Positions 32,862-45,800 of a DNA stretch of 64,000 bases are shown in pieces (position 1 is the stretch's first letter; every line of letters begins with the position of its first letter). The notes under the pieces were generated by a model that did not search any database, was not told where the DNA came from, and worked only from the letters and a program-made list of their open reading frames with translations. A program made the position numbers and the translations under genes. This stretch comes from Austropuccinia psidii (taxonomy: Eukaryota; Basidiomycota; Pucciniomycetes; Pucciniales; Sphaerophragmiaceae): contig JALGQZ010000014.1 in the NCBI GenBank assembly GCA_023105745.1, positions 7,683,888 through 7,747,887 of the forward strand. The letters are read 5' to 3'.

Positions 32862-34484
32862 GAACCAAGTTAAAGGTTTGTCTTTGTCAGGGTCAAAGAA
32901 AGAATTTTAAAATGCATTCTCTATCTTGTACCTCCAGGCATCATTAGCCCACTTGGTGATTATTTCTTGTTTCCACCAAGACCAGGTATCTTTGCCATTT
33001 GTTTGTCTTATGCCATAATACCATCTTTTTGCAGATTTTTCAAACAATTAATCTAATCTTGCAGTAATTAATTCATCTGGTATGGCATAATCTTCTTGTA
33101 GCATATCAATTGTCTTGATAAATGACATGTGGTCATATTCACCTTCTCCTGTGAATGTTGGCCATTCTTTTAATTGAGGTGCTTCCTTCATTAAGACTTG
33201 GTTATTTTCTTGGTTACTTAAGCCTGTTATGAATAGATTTTTTAATTCCTCTTTTGGTTTAACAGGGCTTCTTATGTGAGAAAATTGGGTTGATAACCTT
33301 GGCATATTTGATTTAGCCTCATTAATGTTATCCATTTTTTCAGTGATAAGCCTTAATTCACTTTGAATGTCATCTTTCAGATGCATTCTTGCTTCATCAC
33401 TCTTTTCCACATGGTCCAAAAGTAATTTTTGGTGTGATGAAGTCTTTTCTTCAAATTTTTCTACAGAAATACTTAGTTTGTTTAATTTTTCTGTAAGATT
33501 GTCAAGACTCACATCATAATTGATTGTCAAAGTTTTATTATTAATATATTTTATGTACTTGTAAAATTCTTGGGGTCCTTGTATTAATTTTTGAGTGTTA
33601 TCAATCAAAATCTTTGGCTTATTATTTTCAACAATAAACTTAATGTTGTCAATTTCTTTTTTATTTTTTACAACAATTTTTTTTAAAGAAGATAAGTTGT
33701 TTTTTATTTCTTGTAATAATAATAAACTGTTATTAATTTATTTTAGAGGTGATATACTATTTCTAATTTCTGTTAAAGTATTTACAACATCTTTGGACAA
33801 GGATATTTCTTTGGGAAATGGGGTTGTCTCATTCTTTGTTCTTCCTTGTCCTTGAATTCCATCAAGGTTCTGGCCATGTTGAATACATTATCCATGGCAT
33901 CCTTTTGGCTTTTTGGAATCCTGTAGCTTGGGGAATATGGTTTTCTCCAATTCTTTTTCCCTTCTTGGGGAAGTGGGTTGACTTGGGGCTTGCTGGTAGA
34001 AGCTACTGGGGCTTCTTCCTTGGTTGCCTCCTTCTTTTTGGCATGGTACTCCTTGATCTTTTTGATTTGAGGTTTGGATGATAGTGGATTCCATCCATTG
34101 GAGTATCTCACTATTTCCTCCTCTTTGAGGAACTTTTTCAGGATGTTCCAGCAGTTCATCACTCCTTGGTGTATTTGGGGCAACATTTCCCAGTCCTTCT
34201 CTTTGTACACTGTGTAGTACTGTTTGTACTGGCTCATGTAAATGTCTATTTGAGTCCTCTGAATGTGATTTGTACCTGTTTGAGTCACTCATACTTAGTT
34301 CTAATTCTGGTTCAGATATCATGGGCATTTCTGGGACTTGCCTTTGGGATAAGGCACTTCCTTGTGTGGATTCTGTTCGACTGGGGAGATTGCCCTTCCT
34401 TTTCCCTTTTGAGGAATCAATTCTACTTCTGAGTCCAGCTCCATCTGATTGGATGGAGTATTGGGACCCTCTTCTGGTAGTCAT
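32862..34484 (-). pseudogene. Gypsy gag, frame 1, with several stops
   Basis: The frame starts MTTRRGSQYSIQ at 34484 and is basic and Ser/Gln-rich to a TAA at 33888. In the same frame coding continues: NLDGIQGQGR, then a TAA near 33737. Next comes the coiled-coil-like 33608-33048 with LDNLTEKLNKLSISVEKF and the capsid-like EWPTFTGEGEYDHMSF. Another stop follows at 33048, then RWYYGIRQTNG, WSWWKQEIITKWAND, a stop, and a one-base insertion near 32862 that moves the reading into the 32821 frame. TFTGEGEYDHM...W...W..EI..K is the retrotransposon gag capsid pattern. Confidence 0.75.
33782..34473 (-). pseudogene. Second overlapping gag frame reached by splicing
   Basis: Open frame 34288-33782 overlaps frame 1 for about 400 nt yet reads like a real protein (YKQYYTVYKEKDWEMLPQ, NILKKFLKEEEIVRYSNGW, KSQKDAMDNVFNMARTLM). 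It is in phase with the exon starting at 34473, which is joined to the leader exon 34696-34562 by an 88-nt GT-AG intron. One stop near 34345 separates the leader part (EEGPNTPSNQMELDSEVELI) from it. The ATG of frame 1 (34484) lies inside that intron, so the two frames could be alternative products. Confidence 0.5.
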
Positions 34485-34561
34485 ATTTTACGAAAAATAA
34501 GAAATAAGAGAATTTTAGAACAGAAATTCTTCTTATGACAATTTATAAATGAGGTACTCAC

Positions 34562-34696
34562 CTTCAGAGTCCTGAATAGTGGGTCCTGGAAATTCTAATT
34601 TCTTAGTGATTATTGGTGTTGGAGAACTTTGACAAGTTTCTTCCACCAATCTTTTAACAGTGGTTTGGTTGTCCTCTGTTGGATTGTCTTCAAACA
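34562..34696 (-). other. Putative spliced leader exon of the Gypsy element
   Basis: On the minus strand TTTTTTAG precedes and GAAG/GTGAGT ends a 135-nt segment open in one frame (EDNPTEDNQTTVKRLVEETC, TKKLEFPGPTIQDSE). Perfect splice consensus at both ends and an open frame suggest a coding exon upstream of gag. Confidence 0.5.
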
Positions 34697-35170
34697 CTAA
34701 AAAAGACAAATAAATAGAAGTCTTTTATATAAAAAGTGTTATTTTTGGTAATATATGGCAATTTTCCATGTAAAAATTGCTTTTATATCTTAAAAATGAA
34801 AATAAATAAAGAAATGAAATTAAAATGAATAAAAAATAACTTTTTTTATTGGTTTTTATTTATAATTTTTTTCTTTTTTATATTTTTATTTTTAAAGAAT
34901 AAAATAAAAAAATAAATATGATTCTTTTATAAAATTAATTTATAATATAAAATTATTTTTAATTTATAAAATATCTTTTTAATTACTAGCATCACTCAAA
35001 GAAAGCTCTTGCAAGTCTCAGGATGTGAAAAACCACATTGTAAGACAGTACAATTGCTTTCCAAATGCCTCAATAGTATTTAAAATTATTATATAATTTT
35101 ATGATTATAACTGTAATTTATTATTGGATAAACACAACTAGAATCTTTTTAAAGGTCTTTTAGAGTAAAT

Positions 35171-35189
35171 ATTCCCGGCCAGGCCCCCA
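35171..35189 (-). other. Primer-binding site, probably tRNA-Pro
   Basis: Two bases inside the 5' LTR the minus strand reads TGGGGGCCTGGCCGGGAAT. Its complement ATTCCCGGCCAGGCCCCCA has the shape of a tRNA 3' end: a T-stem CCCGG, a 7-nt acceptor strand, discriminator C and CCA. Discriminator C is typical of eukaryotic tRNA-Pro. The isotype is inference. Confidence 0.7.
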
Positions 35190-35191
35190 AA

Positions 35192-37116
35192 TGAAAGGTT
35201 TGACTATGAAATAATAAGCAAAAATTACTAATATTTTACTTACTGTACTATAAATGTCCTTATAAATGAAATAAATAAGATAAAAATAATTATATTATTA
35301 AATAAATATAATAATATAGCTTATATTATAAAAAAATAATATAATAAGTAAATATATTAATATAAAATAATTAATATATTTAAAAGCACTTTATTATTGT
35401 TACCAACAAATAATAAAAGCGTAAAAAATTGTTTTTTATTAATAAAAAACAATTAATAACAATAATATTACTAATATTAAAGCTATAAAATAATATAAAT
35501 ACTATTTATATCAATTATAGGATTATTAAAGTAATGATAGAGAAAAATTATTATAATAAGAGACATAACCTACTTTTAATTCTTAATATAATAATTTTGA
35601 ACAATTTTATGCCTAAAAATGTAAATGCAACTTATTTAAATTGTAGTTACAATACAATTTAAGAGAAATTACAATTTTTCTTGATTTTACATGGAATAGA
35701 GGTTTTTAAGAGAAATTCAAACAAAACAATTAAATAATTGAAATAATCACATCAGAGATGATGATTATAATAAGATTTGCTTTGAACCTTAATAATATAG
35801 AAGTTTTATATATAAAGAGTAAAGAAATTACCTTTTTATTTAATGATTTAATGTTTTGTAAGCGTCTGAGGGGAAAACAGAGTAAAAAGAGCTCTATTTA
35901 TAGTAAATACCTCCCTCCTAGAGTTCAGAAGGCTTCTAGAAGACGTGTACTGATGCTTTCTACTAGAATTGATCCATATTTTAATGTTTGGTGATGATTA
36001 CATCATGATCAAACCATCTTACCTCAGAATTATGCCATTATTTAAAGTTATCACTGTAACTTTAAGTTTGATGACGTCATAGGCTTGAAGTAGGCCTAAA
36101 CTTCGTGTATTTTATTAGTATTAATAATATTCTAATAGTATTCACCAGTTCTATAACTTATATGACTGTTAAACTTAAAATAAGATTACAGTGAGTGATC
36201 TTAAATGATCAAATTTAAGCTTAAACTTTGATCATTGATAGCTTTTAAGTTATACACGCTACAGCTATTCTTAGAGTGGATTCCGATAGCTTGGAATGTC
36301 AGTATTACACTGCCAAGAGAATTTTATTACATCACCAAAACTCTATTTTTGATGATTCTTCTTGTAACTCATCTTTTCTGTCAAAATTTAATATTTTAAA
36401 CTTCAACCCATGATTTCAAGGGGTTATACCTTGAATATTATAATAACAAATACATCATTCTTCATGAATGAACTAGTCGAATCCAACTGTCTACTTCTTT
36501 TCAAGTTTGGACCACCTTCACAACAAAGTGGTCAACAGCTCTATTTATTTTAATCAATAATCCATTACAGGTTTTAAACTTGTTTATAACTTGTGAAATA
36601 AAGTTCATTTCTGTAATACTACAGTAATTACGTGGTGACTTTATTTTTGGTTAATCACTCTATCATTTATATTTTAAAAGATATTAGCTAAAATCCTTGA
36701 ATATATGCGCTTACCAAAAAAGTGCATATATTCAGCTTAACTCCTTATGTATTGACTTTGGAGATTAGCTTCTTAATTGTTTTATGTGTAGACTCTTATG
36801 GAGGATTCAATGGTACCATTTCTTTTACATGCTGCTTCATTGGTATTTGAAATAATTAAGGATTCATGTTTCTTATAAGGTATTATTACTTATAACTTAT
36901 TAAATATTGACTTTACAAATATGCCATAAAAATGGTATATGTGTATTTTACCATGGGGAATCCAATGGTTTAATTCATTTCACATGTTTATTTATTGGTT
37001 TTTAAGTTAAACCAAGTTTTATGCCTATTTATGGCATTTTTTAGTTTGAAGGTATAATTATTCTAAATATTTCTTGTGACCTTTTTGGGTATGTGGTCAT
37101 ATCTCAAAGGTTCACA
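35192..37116 (-). repeat. 5' LTR (LTR-A) of the Gypsy element
   Basis: 1,925 bp, with plus-strand ends TGAAAGG (one change from TGTAAGG) and TTCACA. It lacks a block of about 45 bp present at 26714-26758. The likely promoter CTATAAATAG (minus strand) is at 35894-35903 and would drive the element. Confidence 0.95.
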
Positions 37117-37121
37117 TTTAT

Positions 37122-40100
37122 AGACTTGTAGAAATATATATTTGAGTATTATACAGTACTCCTTAAATGAAAGATTGTTTAGTTAGATTTTCAATTTACT
37201 TTTTAAGATACTATTTTCACAAAGAAGGACTTTGTAAAAAAACACCATCTGTTTTATAATGAATTAACAATTCTGTTTTTAAGTCTCCCCTTCCTTATAT
37301 TCCTTAGTTTTGAAATTTGATTGCTTCATATCAATAGATGCATTAATTTTACTTAAAATATTTTCCAAAACTTTCCCAGAATCAAAATAATTATTCTATC
37401 ATTTTTTCTCTATTAATTTGTTTATATTTCAAACAAAATATCAAATTAGCTGTGAAGTGACCTTTTTCAGAAGAAAGAATAGAGTTTGGGAAATTAGATA
37501 GATATATAATCTTGTAAATTTTTTTGAAACTTCATGTGAGCCTTGAGGAATATTTTACATTCCAAAAGCACTCACAAAATTCCTCCCTAAAAGTTATTTT
37601 TACTTAAAATCAGGAAAAATTAAGTTAAAAACTTATTTAAATATAGAAATATTGAATTCAATTTTTAAAGAATGCATTAAATGTATAAATTTTATTAAAC
37701 CCTTGAATTCTCCATCCAATTCTACCTATGATCATACCATAAGGTATAATACCATAAATTCAATCTTTTGGCCTGAAAAGACCAAAATGGAATTTTAGTG
37801 TAAATTCAAGAATTTTTATTTTAATAAAAATTCATCAAAGTTAAACTAAAATAGATTTACACTAAGTATAGCTTAACTTACCAAAAAAGTGGTTAAATTA
37901 AGGTGTGGAGTGTAGGTTTAAATTTATCCTTGGGTTTACCATACAGGTGGTAAATCTTGTGGGCCCTTTTTCCAAATTAAGCTAAAAATGCCATAGTTTG
38001 GCTTTTAATAAATAGAAAGGACAAAAACCCATGAAAAAGGTGAGACAAAGGGATTCTGGAAAAAGGTGCCAGGGTACCCAAATTTTTGGATATGCATAGA
38101 CTGGTTTGTGAAGTTGGCCAGCCTTAATTGAGTTTCTGCAGCCAAATTAAGTTTCAGATGAGGTTTTACCTTTTTTAAGAAGCTAAAACCTCATAAATAA
38201 GCTAAAATTAAAATTTTTTTAAGCTCATTTAAGCTTAAAGTAATATTTGAACTTAATAACATACTAAAGTGAAAATTTCAAGTAAAGGCTCAAATTTACT
38301 ATATCAAGTTACTCTTGCCAAACTCTAATCAAAAAAAGTTTTGAGTTCTCATACATGAAATTGAAAAAGTTTCACATATAGTGAAAATTCCTTTATATTA
38401 TCAAAATTAAATCCAAATTATCTCATAGGTAAAGCTTTTTTGTTTACTTATGAAGATCTACAAGATTTTGAATATTCATGGGTCAAGCAAAAAACACAAA
38501 AAAAGAATATTTGGGGATTTTTTAGCCTTTAAAGTAGAAATTTCATTTATTGTAAAAAATGGGTCAAAATGTTAAAAAAGCACTAACTCATTAGAAATAA
38601 TGCTATAACTCCAAAATAAATGAACTTACAAAATCAAATTAAGATTAAATAAGTTACAATAATTTATATTAAAAATTATTTATCAACTTATTTTATAACA
38701 GAAACTTGTCTTGGCTTTGTAACCCTTGAAAATACCACTAAAACCCATGTTGAAATATTAGATTAGTTTTTAAAACTCTACATTAAGCATATTGAGAGCA
38801 TTCTGGGTGTGTAAATCAATTTTAGTACTCTTAATAATCACTAAGGACTTTATTTAGTATAAAAAGACCCCTAAATACCATCAAATAATCCTCATAATTC
38901 AACGATGCTTAAGTATAATATAATAAATTAAATAAATATTTATTGTAATAAACTGTAATAGATTTGTTTCATTTTAATCAAATAGAAAGAATTTTGTAAT
39001 TTTTTTTCCTTAAAAGACAAATATTTTATTATAAGCTTATTTATATTATTAAATTTGTATTTCTGAAGTTTTCACTTATAAATATCTTTAAAATACTATT
39101 TTTGATATATTTTTCATAATAATGATAGTTTTTTTTAGCAACAAATACATATTCATTTCTATTATTTATCTGTATTTATTATATCATTTCATCAATTGTC
39201 ATAATATTTTCATAAAATTATAGTTATTTATCTATAAATAACTGATTTCAATGTAAAACTACTTCTGGTAGTATGATCTTACTATTATAATTGTTATATT
39301 GGTAATAAGAAATAATTACAATTCATAATAATAAATACTAGTAATGTTTTTATACTTATTAGTTAATATAAATATAAAATATTAAGAATTTTATTTTTAT
39401 AAAATTATCTATTATTTTTTCTTATTATAAAATTAATATATTAATATTATTAAAGTTATTTTTCTTGAAATTAAGACCAGAAATAGTGAAAGAACTAATT
39501 AAATGTTAATTTAATTATGACTTCAATAGTCAAATTTCACACTTTATAAAGTCTTTCATTGATATACAAAGAGTTTTGTCTCAAGAATGAACTCCTAAAA
39601 ATAAATCTCACTAAAATAAAGATCATCGTTTTTGTGTCTTTTTTGAATTGTTTTCATTTATATGCTGAATTATAGATTATCAAAACAATTATTCTAAAAT
39701 TTGATCATTTATGATTTATTAGGATGGAATATCTACTTTAATCAAAATAATCTAATAAGTGAAGAATACTCAACATTAAAAAGGAAAAAAATTCATGGTA
39801 ATTATAGTCACAATGTGAATTAAAAAATACTGATAAAACCCCCTGAGAGTTTTGATATCTTGAAAGAAGTAAAATAAATTGAATAAGTAAAAATTTTAAC
39901 AGAAAATATCTCTTCCTTAATTAAGAATGATTCTAAGGTTTTCTGAGATTTAACAATATCTTTATACATCAATAGCCAAATTAGTTGGCCTTTTATCAAA
40001 GTTTGAGCTATAATACAATCTTAATTTAAATCTTGGTTTGTAGCTATAACTGAATGAGGTGATATTTTAGCTTAGTTTGAAAACGAATATTAGCTATGGG

Positions 40101-42886
40101 AAAAGAATTATAAAATGAAAATTATTCCAAAAAAAAGCTCAAGAATAATTTAATTGATGATAAGAATCCAACAAGACTGATTAAATGGATAGTTCTCATA
40201 AATTTTAATATCTTTCCTATTATTTCTTTCAATAATCTCAAAATGGCTATTGAATTTAAGCTCTTTGACAAATCCTTTTCTTAAATATTATCAAATATAT
40301 AAAATCTAAAACCTTAATCCAAAAAAACTCAAAAATCCCAATGTTGGATTGAGTTATTTAAAAGGAGGTTGTGGGTCTCCAAACGTCTTTTAAGCCTTAT
40401 TAGTCATATTTATTTGAGAATCTGAACTCTATCAGTATGAATGGTTTGAAAGTTTTCCAATCATCCCTTTTCAATATAAGCTTCCCATAAAAGTTTTTGA
40501 ATAAAAAGATATTTTAGGGAAAAAACATTTTCCTTCCAGAAAATATTGTTTTTGAATGTGGTAAAATATTCTCAAGAAATAAAATTCTTTTTGAAAAAAG
40601 GAAAATATCAATTCATATTAAAATAAATAATCCTTGTATCTCAAGGTATAAAATCTTAGGGAATAATATCAAAAATCACAAAATACAAAAGAAGATAGAT
40701 GCTTGAATTTAAACTGTTTTTTTCAAGAAATATTAAGATTTTTGAGCTTATGATATTCTCAATTATTCAAAATAAAGCTTAGGTATTTCTTGAACTTTTT
40801 TGAGATATATTTCAAAGGGAAGAATCTTTAGGGGCTTGAATTTCTTTTTCCCATAAGCTCATTTAAAAAATAACCCAAAGAGGAATTGTTTTATTGAAGG
40901 CCTTTTTTTTGTAAAATAAAAATGAAGGCTTTGTAAATTCAAATATTTACATATTCAACAAAGTAAAATTGATAGAGTTTCTATGAAGTAAATAGTTTGA
41001 TTTGTAGGCTTAAAAATATTGAAAAAGAAATTAAAGCGATAATATTTGAAAAAATAAGATCTTTAATGTGAAGGGGGGACTTCAAATATATACTATGCAA
41101 GCTTCAAATTATAAATCTAACTAGAATTCCTCTTTAGCTCTAGAATAGGGATTTCCATTCCAGAATACCCAAATTGTTTCTACATAGCTATTTTAACAAA
41201 TAAAGACCTGTAGAGGTTTCTGGAAAACAATTGGATCCTTAAAAAAGATAAATTGAATATGGAATTGAAAATTCTAGTTATTAGGATAGCTCGTGAGAAA
41301 AATGGATGGCTTGAGGATTTCAATATGATGAATCTATAAAGAGAAGAAATAAATAATTTTATGTTAAAATTGGAATAAGAATCTTTTGAAACACCTTTAA
41401 TAATTATGTGCATAGGCTCAAAATATCTAACAATTAATTAAAAACCACAGATTGAACTACATAACCTCAGTAATCTTTCAAAAAATAGAACAAAAAAGTC
41501 GGTAAAAGCTCATGGTCATCGTTTTATATTCGTATAATAGCTCTATTACTTGAGGAGGCTGGTTGGGATAATCGATTGGAGATCTTTAAATGAGGAGAAA
41601 ACATGACTAACGAACCATTCAATTAGAAAACATTCATGAAAGAGGTTTGAAATTATTGAAGGCAGTTTTAGTCTAATTTTTTAACACCTTCCTGCTTAAG
41701 TTTTATAAGGGAAATGAAGTAAGATATGGTGAGAATATTTGGTATATTTTATAAATCAAGTTAATATTCATCTTGTTTTGATGAGTTTTTTTGCACTTGG
41801 AAATTTCCTAACAGGCATTGCATTGGAATTTAGCAACTGAGTTTCCTTTAGTTTTATGGACACAAACTCTGCTCTTGGAGGGAATTCCTTTTAAAGGGTG
41901 CATAATATTCATGAATATAGTGTACAAATTCTTGAAAATAACTTTTTAGCTTATATTTTGCCCATTTATGAGATGTAATAATTAGGTTTTGATGATGATG
42001 GAACTTGAGCTATTTGTGAGGTGAAACATAGTAAAAGCCATTATATACTATAGGATGACCTTTCAAATAAAACAAGCTGGACATTCTCATTTATCTTCAT
42101 AAAATATCAAAATTCGGTCTCTTTGATTAATTATTTTGGTTCTTTGTTGCTTAATTTGATATTTCGTAAGTGGCCTCAATTCTTGTTGAATTCCAAACAA
42201 GGTATTTTTACCAGAGTATAGATATATGTGATAAGCTTGCATATTTTATAGATAAATTTTTGTTCTCCATTATTAAGCACACTTAATGGGATAATAATCC
42301 ATATTAGTTTTTAATCCAATGAAAATAAAATAAAGATATACTCCAAGCCTTGAGAGGTACCCAAAAGCACGCCATAAGACTTGAATATGTTTGTCCATTT
42401 GATTTTTGAATGCAATGTATTCTCTTCCTCCAAGGAAACTCTTACTCCTCTATAAACCCATTTGAGTTGATGATTTATTTGGATGTCAAAAGGACAATGC
42501 AAGAATTGATTTACCAATATTTTACAAATCAAAATGATCAGATCTTTCCATCAATTCCACGAAATTCCAGCTAAGCGACCTGAGGTCTTTGCTTTTGTTG
42601 ATTTTTTTGTCTTGATTTGATATTTAATGATCATGATTGATTCTCAAAAAAGATGTAATCCTTAAAAAGATCTCATTAGAGTTCATTTAACTAGACTTTT
42701 TTTGAATGAATGGATTCCTTTGATTATTTAAAAATTCGAAATGAGCTTTTTGGCTGAAAATTTTCAAATCAAAGGATAAAATGGCCAAGGTGGCATTAAG
42801 GCTTGAGTCTAAAATTTGAAATCTTGGCTCGATCTCAATTTCAACTCGATCCACTCAAAATCTTTCATCAGAACCAGGTCAACAAG
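37122..42886. other. AT-rich stretch without a recognisable gene
   Basis: No frame carries a domain. 37880-38200 contains a repeat found inverted near 56150-56440. Minus 42311-42532 is an open frame with weak resemblance to Copia RT that I do not accept. The last 60 bp before 42887 are C/A/T-rich and G-poor like a 5' untranslated leader of the following gene. Confidence 0.45.
37880..38200 (+). repeat. Degraded repeat, inverted partner near 56.3 kb
   Basis: AAATTAAGGTGTGGAGTGTA, CCATACAGGTGGTAAATC, AATAAATAGAAAGGACAAAA and GCCAGGGTACCCAAA follow in an order matched, with many changes, by the reverse complement of about 56150-56440. It probably derives from an LTR family different from LTR-A. 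Confidence 0.45.
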
Positions 42887-45800
42887 ATGAGCTCGGTGCC
42901 AGCAGCCATCGATCAACTTACGATAAGTGAGTTTCGAATTCTAACATTCTTTGACTTGGATGATTTGATTGATAGCTTGGAAAATTCGTTTTAGATTCTT
43001 CAATCGATTCTTCATCAATCAATTCAATCTCAAGCAATCTTCAACCAAGCTTGAACCAGCAACAATCATCAACACAAGACCAAGAACGTTCTCATTATCA
43101 TTCTAATATAAAGGATCATCACCATCATGATTTACCCATTAGATTAATCTTAATTGACGAAGAAATCGAGGATGAATTACATTTTGGTTTAAAGGAGCTA
43201 TGCTCGAATTCAATTAGGAATAATTTAAATTTTTTTGACTTGAATTCAACTAAGTTGGAAAACCTAAACGAATCAATAAATCAATTGAGAATCAAGAATG
43301 ATTTAAGAAATCCAAATAAAAATAAATTTTCAAAAATTAAATTGAACAATCCACAGTATTCACCATCAAATCATTCTCCCAATTCCAAGTTAAATCTTGA
43401 ATTTTGGTGGTTCATTCAGTTAAGTAATCATACAATTTTAATAAATCTCTTTTACATTTAATTATTCCTCACTTCTAATCCATTTCTTTGTCTTGATTTA
43501 GATTTCAAAAAGATCCACTTGTATCTGATCACCAATTTTCCATGACGACCTCTCATTCAAACTTCTTCCATCTTTCAAACTCAAGTCCAAATTATTTGAT
43601 TGATACAATAAAAGATTTGAACCAACCATTAGCAAAAAATGGCAATGAAAGATTTTGCATCAAAATTTCTTACAAAAGAAAATCAGAAGCATTTCGTGCA
43701 CTGGGTCATTTATTAGGCTTAACTCGTCATTTTTTAACACATTTAATAAACAAATCGTCGTCGTCGCCAAATTTCGAGCTTAATGATTTTAATTTGAATG
43801 AAAATTTGGCCCTAACTTCTGAAATTTGTATTGAAATAGTGAAATTAATTAATAATAAAGTTGAAATTTGTAAATTTGAAACTTTGGGAATCATGGTTGA
43901 TTGTTCTAGAAATGGGGTTCTGAAACTTACAAGCCTAAAAGATTTGATCAGATTGATTTCTTTGATGGGCTTAAATATTTTACAACTTTACACTGAAGAT
44001 ACATACGAGGTAAAGCAATAATAATTGAAATTTAATCATTAATAATTCCATTACTTAAGCTTCTCATCTTGATATTTTTTTATTAAGTTGCCATAGCTCC
44101 TGTTGATTTTTTTTGTTCTTTTACCTTTTCTTCCTGGTCAAACCAACTGTAGATCTCTAATGAACCTTTCTTTGGTTATTTTCGTGGTCCTTACAATCAA
44201 AAAGAATTAAAAGACGTCGACGATTATGCCGATTCGTTGTAGGTATCACATTGTCATTCCTTTCCTTCATTTCCTTCAACTTTCCTCTCATCTCTTTATC
44301 AAAGTCATACCTCTTTTTAAACTAATTTACAACCTTGAAGAAAAGTTATTGTTTAGAGAGAAATAAACTGAACGTAATTTGATAAACAAACATATTCATT
44401 CGGTTTATTTTTCTTTTCTCCTTGAATCAAAAATCATACTAATCTTATCTGCTCATTTGTGGGATATTTTTTTCCAGTGGAATAGAAGTTGTTGCATGTA
44501 GTAAGTTCATTCTTTGTGTACATTCATGAAACTTATTGAAAAATCTATTCTTTCATTAGTATTATTTTGGCTTATTTAATTCTATTTTTGAAAAAAACAG
44601 TTCAAACTCTGGGTCATCTTGGTCAAATGTTGCAATGGCCAAGATTTGGTGGAATGAGAGATACGCATGAGGTTTTACTAGTTGGTAGTCAAGAAGTTTA
44701 TGATTTTATTGAAAAAGTTGGGTTCTTTTTCGAGAAAAAATTCGCTCAAACTCTTTTCATTACCATCACAAGCCTTGCGCTCAACTTTTTTGCTGAAACA
44801 AATCCATAGATGATCATTTCGATTACTAAACCTTTGAGGAGTAAAAAAATTCACATTGGAATGGACGAAGCTCATGGAGTTTCTGAGGGTCGCTATAGAC
44901 AATTGTTTGGAATCAAAGATAGTTGTCAAGTCGTGAGTTCAGTTTTATTTTATGTTATTTTATGTTATTTTATGTTATTTTATTTTATTTTATTTTATTT
45001 TATTTTATTTTATTTTATTTTATTTTATTTTATTTTATTTTATTTTATTTTATTTTATTTTATTTTATTTTATTTTATTTTATTTTATTTTATTTTATTT
45101 TATTTTATTTTATTTTATTTTATTTTATTTTATTTTATTTTATTTTATTTTATTTTATTTTATTTTATTTTATTTTATTTTATTTTATTTTATTTTATTT
45201 TATTTTATTTTATTTTATTTTATTTTATTTTATTTTATTTTATTTTATTTTATTTTATTTTATTTTATTTTATTTTATTTTATTTTATTTTATTTTATTT
45301 TATTTTATTTCAATGTCTTCCTATTTCATTTTATTTTGTTCAATCGCAACATTTTTGAAAATGGAATTAGTTGGGCAAAAGTCAAACAGCTAATGAAAAT
45401 ATGGTATATGAAAGTTTAGTTCACAGATCACTTGAAACGAGTGAATGAAATTTGCTCCAAGTTAGGGTTGAAACCGATGATTTGGTCTGATAGTTAGTTC
45501 TTGAATTCTTTTCGTTTGTTTTAACCACAAAAACAAGATCTTTTACTCCGTCGTAATGCTCGCGTTTCGGCACATCATAAGGCACAATTTCCAAGCAAAA
45601 TTTGCTTTTCTGCTCAACAAAGAAACTTTAGCTGAAGTATTAAATTGATAATTAATGCCAGCTGTTTTTTTTTCTTAAAAAAAATAGTGTTATTTTGTTT
45701 AGCCGCCAAAAACAATTCATTGGGTGGATATTATGATTCAAGTAACCCAGCTACACCCGAATTAGTTGAATCGATTCCTCCCGAAATTGAATTAGTTTAT

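Larger units (their letters stand above)
26612..37116 (-). mobile_element. Complete but inactive Ty3/Gypsy retrotransposon (10,505 bp)
   Basis: Two LTR-A copies (26612-28590 and 35192-37116) bound a minus-strand internal region. TTTAT flanks both ends (26607-26611 and 37117-37121), so the insertion boundaries are exact. Reading on the minus strand, the order is primer-binding site, short spliced leader, gag, CCHC zinc knuckle, protease, reverse transcriptase, RNase H, integrase, chromodomain-like tail and polypurine tract. RT before integrase defines Ty3/Gypsy. At least ten lesions interrupt gag-pol, detailed under the parts. The LTRs differ by point changes and by a deletion of about 45 bp near 35304 in the right copy, so the insertion is not very recent. 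No nested insertion was seen inside it. Confidence 0.95.

Noticed and set aside
41180..41413. 77-codon minus-strand frame
   Set aside because: AT-biased, hydrophobic and isolated; nothing recognisable.
42311..42532. Minus-strand frame with slight resemblance to a Copia reverse transcriptase
   Set aside because: Only scattered residues fit, the YVDD box is absent downstream, and no neighbouring Copia segment was found.
44810..45419. Three overlapping plus-strand frames of 155-182 codons made of FYFIL
   Set aside because: A pentanucleotide repeat is open in all three frames. Only 44810-44932 is coding, as exon 7 of the GH20 gene.
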